Below, piece after piece: positions 11,294 to 22,535 of a DNA stretch of 64,000 nucleotides (the stretch's first letter is position 1; each line of letters opens with the position of its first letter). The stretch comes from Burhinus oedicnemus (Eukaryota > Chordata > Aves > Charadriiformes > Burhinidae), in assembly GCA_008921705.1 (NCBI GenBank), contig VFFE01006074.1:277797-341796 (forward strand), in the 5' to 3' direction. Position numbers and translations under genes: made by a program. The notes beneath the pieces are model-generated. The model searched no databases and was not told where the DNA came from. It saw only the letters and a list, made by a program, of their open reading frames with translations.

Positions 11294-14200
11294 GAGCCCG
11301 GGTGATTATTAAGTCCCTTTTACTGTTCTTTGGAATTTTCTGGTTGCTGCAATACTGAATCAAAGGGATTTCTCACCCTTCCTAGCCCTGAGTATATTTT
11401 CCTTGTTGCAAATATCTTAGCTCAATAGTTTTTTCAAAAAGAAAAAAGATTTAAAAGCACAAAATTGCATTTTTCTTCTCCAGATATGAAATGTAACAGT
11501 CTGGGTGTGATGGTATTTGGCACTTTTACAGGGTTTTGGCACTAGTGGTAGTTATCAGTGCTTGCAAGCAACTTGGTACAACCAAGACTCTGTATGAAGA
11601 CTATCCTACTGCAGCACTAGGATACATTCAAAGTAAGAAACCATTCATTGTGCAAGAGAAGTTGTCTTACTAGACATGTTGGGGAAACAAAAGAGAAAAG
11701 AGGGACAAAAATGCTTTTTTTAATCTTACAGAAGGGCAAACAAGACAGGAATGTGATATAACATGTCTGAAACAGGGCTTAAATATCACAGTTTAGAACT
11801 CATGAAATATAGGAAAAGGCATGAATCCACACATGCACTCTTCCTCTGGGATCTCCCGCTGAGAGCAGGAGCTGAGGATAGTCAGCATATTGCAGGATTT
11901 ATCTCAGACTCTCTCTTCCAGCAAAGTAAAGTGGATTGAGTTTGAGATTTGCAATACGTGTCCTACCACTGCAGCAAAAGCACTGAGTAAAGTGCAGTGC
12001 TGTGCTAATTCCAGGTCTTGCAGAGAGCACCTTGTCTGCAGAGGAAAAAAATGTGATTGTGAATAGGTGCAATATGTGACATCGGGAACAATTAACTACA
12101 GGGGCAAGATTTAATGGCTTTTAAAAGTTTCCATCACTCAGTCATAGGGAGGGGTTTTTTTTTAACATAAACCAGTGACAAATTGCTGGTGAGAACAGCG
12201 CCAAAGGAATGGTTCTGTTTTAACATCAGGAGTTAATCGACCCAGCATAATCACACACTTTGGTTATATTTATCTAATATAATTCACTGAGAAAAATTCT
12301 TGAGTCAAAATAGCAGGTTTCCAGAGTCAGTCAGGGAGCCTGTTAAATAAATACCACGTTTTGAGGGGAAATATATCAAAAGGAAGTTTCACGTTTCTCA
12401 AGCGAAAGGTCTGAGCCCTGGCATTTTTCTCTCTGCTGTTCAATTCCACAAACATCTGAAATAAGGCAGTCTGCTTGCTACTGAAAACTCCCAATGAAAC
12501 CAGAAACTGAGGGAATATCCCAGAAGGAAAAGACTGGATGCTCTGTCGAGGCACTGCACAAAAACTGCCCCTTCTTCTGATTTTCTGCTCTGGGGAAAAT
12601 TTCAATGCCAAATTACTGAGTTTAGTAGTTGTCTTCATTCCAGCTAGGCCAAACTAGGGATATGAAAAACTTCTAAACATAAAATGGCTTAGTCAAGAAA
12701 GAGTGTCCTTTAGATATTATGCTGGGATGGTAAGTTTATGTCCCCAAATGATCAGCACTCATCATGTCTGCATCTGAGGCAAACAAGCTATTTCTGAGGA
12801 AACCTGGCCAGATACTGGAAGAATTATTGCAGGGGCTATAAGAAACTTGGTGTGATAATTTACACTCTTGCTCTCAGCCACCTGAGCCAGCATGGATATC
12901 TCATTCCCACACCAGATGAATATGTCAGCTTCAAGTCTCCCAGGTAGAGATATACGACCCCTTTTCAACCCGGCACTTCTTTAGATAAATTTATCTTCAA
13001 GAACTACTACCAAAAGATGCAAAAAAGAAAAGGTTCTCTGGACATTGTTAATTTAGGAGAGCAGTATTTATTCTGAGAGCATTTTTAGTGGTTGGTTGCT
13101 TTTCACTACTTAGTCCACCGAAGTGGGCTTGTCAAGATCACTATTTCATCAGTGTCTGTGCTGCCAGTGGCTGAAAGGGCACATCCAAAGGCACAAACAC
13201 TCCGTGTGGCCTCTCTTTCTTTTACTCCTTCGGTAAACCTCAGCTTAAGACCAACTTCAGAGATGGGATTTAGGGGTCATGGATCTTTAACTTGGCCATT
13301 CTTATATTTTTACAAATGATCAGTTCTTGTTGAGGATGGCAGAAAAGGAAAGCACCTCTGCTGGGATTTCTGATCTAGGGCTATATTCAAGGCGTATTTG
13401 AATTTGGTATGTTTTTACATAGGTATTAACTGAAAGATTCCCTGAAACATATCTCTTCTACCTTGAACCCAAGGAAGTGCCTAAAATTTTGGACCATTTT
13501 TCTCTGTTGGTAAGGGTTCACATCCAGGACAAACAGAATCACTTGCACAGAGCCTTTCCTAGGAGCAATGCAAGCGTAAGCTGAGGGGATGATTATTTCC
13601 AATGGTGGCTTAGATCTTGCACAAAACAGAATAACACAGCAAAAGGAATTTGTGAGAGGTTAGAAAGGAGGTATCGCGAGAGGCTCCAAATAAAGACAAA
13701 CGGAGTGGGGAAGAGCGCTATCTGGGAGACTGACAAGGATACCAGAGGGGATGGAAAACAACAGAGCTGGCCAAATCAAGTAACAAAGAGTGTGTGACTG
13801 ATGATCCAAGGACTTTGCGAAAAGGCAGCCAAGGTCAGGGAGACCTGGAACAAAGGGACCCAGGGAAGACCCCTCTAAAGTGCTGACAAGGACGGAGAGA
13901 GATCAGTAAATGAAGACACTGCTGGGATCATTGCCTTGCACCCTGCAGTGAGGGTCCAAATGATGTCCCGCTTATTTGAAGACATGGAAGAGAACTGTTC
14001 TGAGCTGAGAACAGTGATAAAGGTTTCTTGAAAAAACAAAGAAAAGAGGTGGTTTTGTCAGAGGGGCCCCTTGAAAAATTTGCCTTTTAGAAAGATCTGC
14101 AAAGAATTTTTTCTCTCTCCTGGACTCTTACAAAGTGTGTTCTGCCTAGGAAGCTCTCTGCAAACCAGCCATGCCTCTGTATTTTCACACATTCTGTGGC

Positions 14201-15120
14201 TCTGTTCCCCAACACACAGCTGAGGCAGAGACTGGAGGATGGAGTGCAGAGACTTTGTAATAGGGGCTTATCCCTCAGCCTCAGGTGGGTATTAATCACT
14301 CTGCCTGGCCCAGCTTGGTGCCAATGGCAAATAAACACACCGCATTGATCTGTGCTCGGAGGGACTGTTGGATTTGACACTAATCCCTTTTGATTTAAAA
14401 TTCTTTACACTGTGGAGGAGGTGAGTGCATTTTGTCAAAACTAAGAAACATTCTGCAGACTGGACAAAACATTGGAGCATCTTACAACAGGCAATCTTTA
14501 CTTTGCCAAAACCTCCAGAGAGCTTGAAGCGCTTTCCTGGGCCCTTTCCCAGCATTCTTCTAAATGTTAATCCCATTCCCCCTACTTGGATATCTCTGAG
14601 CTACTGCCCCTTCCTAATGTCCACACTTCTGGAGAAAGACTCTCAGGGGTTTTGCACAATTCCTGCCGCATCTGACCTGAAGGAATACATTCGTACCTCT
14701 TGCAATAAGGCCTGCCCATCATCTTGGTCAATACACATTTCCGTCAGTAGAAAAGGGACGTTTTCTCCTCCCCTCCTCTCAGTTCTCTCAGTTGGTTTAT
14801 TACTATCAGGGGACTAAAACACATAACTTTTCAACCTCTACTTAATCTGCAGTTGCTGTGATGCTGTTTGAGAGCTTGTTGCATGTGTAAACATTTGAAA
14901 GCCAAGGAGCCTTGACCCAGACTAGATCCATTGCCCTTTTTGGTTATGGTGGAGATCTACATGGTGTGCAAAGGGTTACTTAGAGAGAGGTCTTCTGGCT
15001 GACACAGCCTCCTCCCTCAGTAAATGCTGCAGAGGGTTAAATACATAATAAACCCAGTGGGGAAGGAGAAGAGAAGAGAGGGCTAGCCAAGCTGTTTCTT
15101 GTGCAGCAGTGCCAAACTGG

Positions 15121-15130
15121 TTATTTATAG
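15121..15130. promoter_or_regulatory. MEF2-type site (TTATTTATAG)
   Basis: This is an exact match to the MEF2 consensus YTAWWWWTAR. It follows a purine-rich stretch (about 15058-15082). Occupancy is not shown by sequence, and a ten-base degenerate site occurs by chance many times in 64 kb. Confidence 0.25.
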
Positions 15131-16238
15131 CATCCTGGACCAGAGGCTGCCATTTTCCCTTTTCTCACTCCCTGTGAGGTGAGAGGCATTTTTACTCTCC
15201 CCTGCTCCCTCTCTCATAATTTTGGCAGCTCTTCTCCTTGAACTTGACCAAACGCAGCCAACCTCAACACAGCTGTTTGATAAACAGAAACAGGGGCAGC
15301 AGGCCGGGCTTTGAAGAGGCTTTTGCAGAGCAATAACTGAAGGTTTGAATAATGGTGCGCAGTTGGCTGAAGGCTCCTCTCATTTGGAAGGACATCAGGC
15401 ACAAGCGAGAGTTCGTCAAATAATTAACAAAAATGGAGGGGAGAAAGATGCCAAGACAAACAGGGGCTTTTGAAATGGTGCTCACTTCATGGCCTCTCTT
15501 CTAAACATTTAGTTATACACATGCACACGCACACATACTAAAGGAATCGCCTCACATATGTGTGTTTAAGCAAGCTTGGTACCATGGTGAGACCTCGGAG
15601 GAAGCTCTTGACAGATCCAGGCAGAAGAGAAAACATGACAAATTGGCTCTTTACCCAGAAATCTGAACATTTCACCCACCTTTTTTCTTCCACGTTTTGC
15701 CTCCGTGTGTACAACTTACAGATACAAAATGGGGTAACTGTAATAAAGAAAAAGAATAAATTAACAAACATTCAAAGTTAGAGGAAAGTGAAAAAAGACA
15801 AGCTATCTGCTACTACCCACAAACCCTGTGGAAATACAAAAGGCTGCCAAGATGATTTGCTATCCTAACTAACTGTGCATACACAAGTTCCCATCTTCTG
15901 ATGTGGCAAGTGTTCAAGAAAAGGAAACTTCTTCCAATGTGATGGGCAGAGGGAAGTATTGTTATATTTTTTAAAAATATTCCTTTGCTTACCTGGACTT
16001 TTAGGCTTTTAGGATTGCACCAGGATGTGGAAAAGGTTTAAGAGGAAAGGCTGGTCCTGTCAAGATGGGTCAATACCCACATTCTAGAGCCTCTGGACAT
16101 CTAACTCAAAGCTCAACTCTAATTTGCTAAATTGGCCTTTTGTGTTAGAGCCGGCCTTCGACATCTGGTGGTAAATGAGTTTCAGCCCTGCTTATTTAGA
16201 TATCATCCCGTAATGGAGAAAAACATCTGATGAAACTC

Positions 16239-16294
16239 AAAGCTCATATTAAGACATGTCACCCCCAAAGCTTATGTTAAGCCATATCGCCCCA
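16239..16294 (+). repeat. Diverged tandem duplication, two 28-base units
   Basis: Unit one (16239-16266) and unit two (16267-16294) abut. Both begin AAAGCT, carry TTAAG in the middle and end in a C-run. I count six differences across 28 positions. A third AAAGCTTG start follows at 16298 without further similarity. It is too short to assign to a family and looks like an old local duplication. Confidence 0.7.
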
Positions 16295-19200
16295 ATGAAA
16301 GCTTGTTCCTAAATAACCACTCTTGTATGTTGCCCAGTCATGTTTTCAGTATCTCGAGAAGTGGGTTTCCATTGTCCCCTGTACAGCACTTCCCAGTGAT
16401 CTGGGAACGCCGCACCAGAAGCTTTGGCGGACTGTTTTTTCCCCCTGTCCACCTGTAGTTTTTTTGCTGTGGGGGGAGGAATGAAGTAATGAAGGACCAT
16501 CCTGTGACTGTATTTTTTCCTCAGCTTCTAGCACAGGCAGGACTTTGAGGTTCCACAAGCAGCTAGAACAATTGCCTTCTGTGAACTCGACAGGGGATTA
16601 ATTTTGCACAAGGTGTTTCTGAAGGCTTGCAAATAGTTCCTGAATTTCAGTGTCAGTGAGTGCCTCTGGCAATAGGTTAACAACAGTGTTAAAGAGAGAA
16701 GGCTTGTCTTTCTTCAACGGGCTGACAGAGTATGGTCGTTAGCAGTCCCCGCTTTCCACCTACACAGCCCTGGCCTGGAGTTCTGTCTCCATCACTTGAT
16801 CAGCCTCACTCACTTTGAAGGCATTTATTTCTGCACCCCCACTGGGGCATGCCAGGTCTGTAGGACTCTGTCCATGACACAAACATTTTACTTGGGACCC
16901 AGGCTCCCCTCTGCATTGTGCTAAATGCCTCCCTTGCTGAGGAAGCACAGGAACACATTAATGCGTAGCAGAACGCGCAGACCATGCTGTGCGTTGATGA
17001 CAGCATTGTGGCTAGGCTTCCATTTGCTCCAAGCAGTGATATTTAAAGATGTGAGCAGACCTTGAAAATGTTTGGGACCCAACAGGATTCTGGGAGACTT
17101 GATCCAGCACTGTTTAGACTGGCAGGGGAAAGGCAGCATCCTCCATCTGCACATGGTGCCAGGAAAGGTTTTTTTGGGTGGTACTTAAGACAAAGACAAA
17201 ATTTTACTCCCTCCCAGGTCTCAGCATTGGGTGTGGACACAGGCTGTGCTGACAGAAGGCAGTTTTTACTGGCATAACAGGTCGTGCAGACCAGGCCTAA
17301 CACTGGCAGAAAAGACTCAAATTGGTGCCAGCAACAAAGGTGGTTCTTTGGACCCTCATCTCAAAGGAAGGGGATCAGAGATCAGTAATTTGCTGAGCAA
17401 CCCTCCGATGCTAACCACTTTCAGCACCTCTAGGTATGAACTGGATTTAGTTTGGCAGTTTCTGAAGTAAAGCACTCCAAAACCCACTAACTTCTCTCTT
17501 CACAATCCCACCAAGAAAGGTGCAACCCCACGAGAGACCAAGCTCATATACGCAAGAAGCAGCTGCTGTTTCAGAGTCAAGACAAGTCTGATAGTACCAT
17601 GTTCTTGGCTTGTCCCCAGGAATTTGGCAGGGGACTAGCAAAAATGATGTCTAGGTGCTTTCCCTCTTTCCAGGATTTGTCCTGGGGACAAATTGTTCCA
17701 TCCACAAGGTTCTTGTCTGTGAAAACAAGTGAAACTAATGTGTCATTTCTCTCTTTTCTCTCTTCCTAATCCATCACTCACTGTAGTCTGGCAAATGTCT
17801 TTTCAGGCATTTGAAAAACCATTGGTGCAATTCTTTGGGACTGCTTTTATAAGCAGCATTCCCTTCCAGAGCAGTAGTCATACAATGCAGAATTTTCAAT
17901 GTGATTTCTTCTTCCTCTTGGCACAAGGAAAACTAGACTCCAGGTACCTACAGAGGTGTTGATCTGCTTTTTTTGCAGTGCATAAAACAATCATCCTTTA
18001 CAAGATTTCTTTTCAAGGAGTGCAAGACCTACGGCAAGATCCAGGCCTAGTGTTGAACCAGAGGGGGTTCTGGTGTGGCTTACGGTAAATTAACAAGGCA
18101 GTTGGGAAATTTGGCTGAAGAGAGGCAGTTCATGAGCAAAAGCATTGGATGGAGCTCTTATCACTTCTGAAACGTGCCTTTGAGCCCTCTCAGCAGGGAA
18201 ACAAAGGTAGACACCTAGAGTCTACTTCTCTAGAAAGAAACTGTAAATGACTGCCAGCCGTGGAGGACCCTCACCCATCCATAAGTCATGAGGTGGATAT
18301 GTGGTATTCAGCACTGCCAAGAGACCAGTCCAAGTGTGGTTCTCTGTTTATGTACACAAACAAGTAGAAATCATAGTCATAAAACCAGGAAAATATAATA
18401 ATGAGGCTCAGTTCTGTCCCCATGTGTGATCCAGTATTTGCAAGGTAAAGAGAAAATCTCTAAGCCTTTCACCCTCAAACTGTTCTGGAGCCAACATGGT
18501 GCCACTTCTGCAAAGTCACAACCGTTGACAAACATAGCGTAAATCACACCTGTATTTGTGTTCCCTGCAGTGGCTGAGACAGTTGTCCTGGAGAAAGAGA
18601 TGCTAACATGAATTCACCTGCTTATGGGGAGTTCAGAGGCCTGCTGAGGAACACAGCAGAGACATACTTTCTCCTTCCATCTCGATGGCACGACAGGCTC
18701 ATCTGAAGAGGACAGGCTATGAAATGCTGCTATGTGCTTGGGAAACATCCTATTGGTAGGGAAGGGACACTAAAAGCTTATGTCCACCACTGTTCCTGGA
18801 GCCTTGAGCTCCAGGATAAAATACTTTGGCATTTCTGTGCCTCCATGCAGATTATCTAAAACTGCCAAGTGGTAAAGTGACCCTCTGTACAGAACTAGAA
18901 GCATTTGCTGAATGCTGACTCATGGCTTCAGTCCCCTGTTGACAGCACACAACTGATTCCCTCAGTGTGAGATGAAAGGAGCAGAGAGATTTACACTGTG
19001 GCTACTTCTTTGACTGAGTCAACTAAATAATCTAGCACAGCTGTGTCTTCTCCTGTGGATAAGCCTAAACCATATTAATAAGCCATTTTTTTGAGGAACC
19101 AAGACCAGCTAGCATCTTCTGTCCCTCATTGACCTCTATATGTACACTGATTCCAAATATATGCCCAAATCTTATGTAATGAACATGACCAGTCAGTCCC

Positions 19201-19620
19201 TTGATGTCATTTGTGGTTTATGTAGAGCACAGCACCATAGCAATCCATTTCTAACCAGTTTGCATCTGATCTATATGCTCTCTACCCTTATTGCTAATAA
19301 TTCTTTAAAATGACCACATGTGCATGCAACAAAAAAACAGGAAACGGTGAGATGCTTGTAGTCCACCTCCTGCCACAAAGAATCTGATAGATGGCTTGGG
19401 TTTTTTTTTAACCATGACCTCAAAAAAAAATAATCCCCAAAACCGCAACAAATGAAACCAAAAGTATCCCATGTTATAGGCAACTTCTCCAGTTACCTGG
19501 AGACATATTCAGCAATCCATTGAAACTCATGGAGGGGATGATGGAAGAAAATGACTCACTTTTGGGCTTTGACTAGTCTAGCAGAGATAATGTCATTATT
19601 CAAACATGACCAGCACTTCT
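16295..19620. other. Non-coding unique sequence
   Basis: No gene, RNA gene or classifiable repeat recognised. Open frames are all under about 90 codons and overlap on both strands. Confidence 0.55.
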
Positions 19621-19720
19621 GTCTAGCAGACAAAGCCTGCGGCATTGGAGTCAGAAGGGCTGGGTTGGTCTCCTGGTGTTGGCTTGCTGCTGGATTCTGG
19701 ACCAGTCCTTCTCCATTCGG
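19621..19720 (+). repeat. MIR-type SINE relic
   Basis: The order of recognisable pieces follows the MIR consensus. There is a GGAGTCAGAAG…CTGGGTT segment (tRNA-related region), then a CTTGCTGCTGGATT stretch in the place of the usual TGCTGTGTGACC core, then CAGTCCTTCTCC. Divergence is high, as expected for an ancient element. MIRs are transcribed by RNA polymerase III when intact; this copy is inert. The boundaries are approximate. Confidence 0.55.
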
Positions 19721-22454
19721 AAAGAAAAAGAAACAGGAAAGTAATAGCATGGGTATGGAGAGCTTGGAAATCATATAAAGTAAAAGGAGCTGAGTGTAAC
19801 TGCTATACAGCAGTGTCTATGGAACCACTGTGGTATGTTTGCATGAGCCCAAGCCCGTGCGCGTGGGCATGGACATAGGTTAACTGCCAGGGAAAGAACT
19901 TGTTTGTTGCCTTAAATTGGACCTAAGCTCTCGTCCACGTGAGTCTGCACAAATGGGAATTGTAGATGATGCCTTAGGCTATGGTCCATCCCATCAAGAG
20001 TTATTCCAAGTTTAGCCCATCCTAAACCCAAGCACAGGCATTTTAAGCTTGAGTTGCAGCCAACAGTGTGACGAAGCTATAAGCTATAGGGTGCTTAATC
20101 CTGTTCTCAAACCGCTCTTCGTCCTGTGGTGTAGACCTAACCTCCTTAGAGACTGTTGTCTCCGAACACCTGCAGGAGACTCCCTGGCACCAATGGGATG
20201 AAGAAATTGCAAAACACAAGGAAGGGGTGTGCATGTAGCAGAGGAGCGGCAATGCAACCCTGGCCAGACTGGCGCTTCCTTCAGGTCAGCACGGAGAAGG
20301 TGGCTGCAATGTGTGTTGGAAACCCACGGGCTGGGCTGTCAGTGGTCATTCTCGGAAGGATCTATGCATGGTGTTAGTCGCACTGCTCCACCGCGGGGCT
20401 GCTGGCCGCAGAAACAGTCAGCCTTACGAAGGGTCATCCAACTGGCTCTTCAGCAGAGCCAGCTCTTGGAGCAGAGGTTTCCTCAGAGAACAGCCCTGGC
20501 TGGGGAAATTCATCTGATTTTTCTCGCTCTGGATAAACACTGAACCTGGGTTTCAGGTTAGAGGACTTGTTTCTCATTGAATTTTTTCTGTCTTGTGTTT
20601 TCTTACAGGAATGACACTGCAAAAGGTTCCTCTTTCTCCTTTCTCTTAAACGCCTTTCCAGATTTACACCCTCCCAGCCCTACAGGCAGTCTGCCTACTC
20701 ATATTTAAAGGCACAGTACACAGAAACCAGAATTACAGCTGCGCAGCCCACGCACTCATGTCTGCAGGACAAACATGTGCATCAGTAGAGTACAGGAGGC
20801 AATGAACAACTTCTTTCCTTCCTTTTTTTTTTTTTTTTTTCAGGTGCTATATGATGAAATGGAGATATATAAGAACCACAGGAAGCATTTATTTTAAGTA
20901 CAGGCTAATGCCATGAATGTTATTTGCATTACATGACAGCCCAGTGAACCACTATATGAATAAGGAAAGGAAAAAATAGTGTTCTCCTGACCAGTAAATC
21001 TCTCTCTTGCTTTCTCGGGTTTCCTATCAATGCCAATTTGCATTTCCTTGCAGACCATTAGGGATGTCAATAGGTAACAGACAGCATCAGTGAGGGTTCA
21101 GAATTGCATGAGGGCTTGGGAGTGGATACTGACATATTTCTGGGGGGCAGGAGGTGGGTGGATGCAGGAGCTGAGAAAGGAGGTGTTGGTCTGGCTGATA
21201 TATATTTCCCTTGATATATAGCTGGTAATTTAAGCCCATCAAAGTGAAATCAGTTTTGATATCCTGAAAACAATGCTCTCTTTGTTCAGCTGCAAAAGAA
21301 AGACAAGCAGACAGGAAAAAGCAAAATATTCTAGCACAAATATCCTGCTGGTTATCAGGCAGATAGAGAGAACCAAGCAGAGGATAACCTCTGTTTCAAA
21401 TGGTCAGTGTCCTGGCAAATATCAGCATGAGTAACTGGAGTTCATCAGCCTGTACTTACAATTGGATACAGGACACCCTACCCAGAGAGGGAGCGTTACC
21501 TTGCATCAAACTCTCAACCAGCTGAGTACCTCAAGTGAAGTGTGGTTAAGCGTCCGGCTGAGCAGCTGCTCCGTCCAGCTGAGAGTAGGCTGCTTTTCAG
21601 TAGTGGGTAAAATCCCTTCTATATAATGTCGAGTTGGTGTCCTGCCAGGAGATAACAATCCCTCCTTTTGCTCAGTGAGTCACAAACCCTCTCACAGCAT
21701 CTATGGCTGAGAGGCTCACTTGGTCTTGCTTCTCATCTGAAAGCTGCTGCCTCCCAGCTGCGGTCCAGGAGTGTCACCAACTGATTTGGTTATAAACTCC
21801 TACTCTCACTCCTTAGGATTTCTGTGAAGGGTTGCCTGATTGTTTGCTCACACTTTGCTCCAGCTTCACTCAGCCAATACCTTCAGAGGGGATGTGGAGA
21901 TCCTAAGTGGCTGGTGTCTCTGTAAGGAACATGGAGAATGTGAGCCAAAAGTGGCCACCAACTTTGCTAGCTAGCCCACAGCAAGAGGTGATTTGAAAGA
22001 CCCAAACGTACCTTCATGGTGGCATGTCACAAGCTGGAAGATGAGTTGGCTCTGTACAGGATAGGCACACAAGGAAGTAAAAAGTGACCTCTCAAAAAGA
22101 TGTAACACGAGCAACAATCACTTGTTCTCTCCCTACAAAGAAAAGGCCACCCACAGAGAAACTAAAGTCATCATTTTCACCAACCAGAGAGCTAGTTTAG
22201 TCTTTACTGTTCAGATTGGATGACAATTTCTTCTGCATCCTAAATCACAGAGAGGATGTAACTTCTGGAGTAACTGGATTTTGACATCCCCACCCCATTG
22301 CTCATCCCTTTCCTCCAGGCAAGGGTGACAGCAACAAGCACCACCCAACTCTTGCATTAAGGGTTATCCGATACAAGCAACGTCCATGGCTGTGTGAACG
22401 TGGTTTCTCTGGTATGACAGAAGAAGCCATTTAGATTCAAGCCAGAGTCAACAT
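19721..22454. other. Non-coding unique sequence with a T18 tract
   Basis: No gene recognised. A run of 18 T at 20823-20840 is preceded by a pyrimidine stretch and followed by CAG/GTGC, which resembles a 3' splice site (see findings). TATATATTTCCCTTGATATATA-like AT steps lie near 21199-21221. Open frames (up to 104 codons, 20229-20543) have no recognised domain. Confidence 0.5.
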
Positions 22455-22535
22455 GACTCATTGGCTAATACATCCTTCACTGCAGGGCTCACGAGGTCAT
22501 TGTAGGTTCAAGTCTCACACTGGGACTTGGACTGG
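22455..22535 (+). repeat. tRNA-derived SINE-like relic
   Basis: A B-box-like element GGTTCAAGTC (22505-22514) lies about 43 bases after an A-box-like TTGGCTAATA (22461-22470). That is the spacing expected of an internal RNA polymerase III promoter. The bases before the B box (AGGTCATTGTA) resemble a tRNA variable region, but the T-stem no longer pairs fully and no acceptor stem is visible, so this is not a functional tRNA gene. The most likely origin is the head of an ancient SINE (MIR- or AmnSINE-like), or an isolated tRNA pseudogene. Confidence 0.4.

Larger units (their letters stand above)
10713..16238. other. Non-coding unique sequence
   Basis: No gene or interspersed repeat recognised. 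A homeodomain/forkhead motif pair near 11271-11293 and a MEF2-type site at 15121-15130 are listed separately. Open frames of up to 130 codons (for example 14425-14817) have no recognisable domain and overlap equally long frames on the other strand, which argues for chance. Confidence 0.55.
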
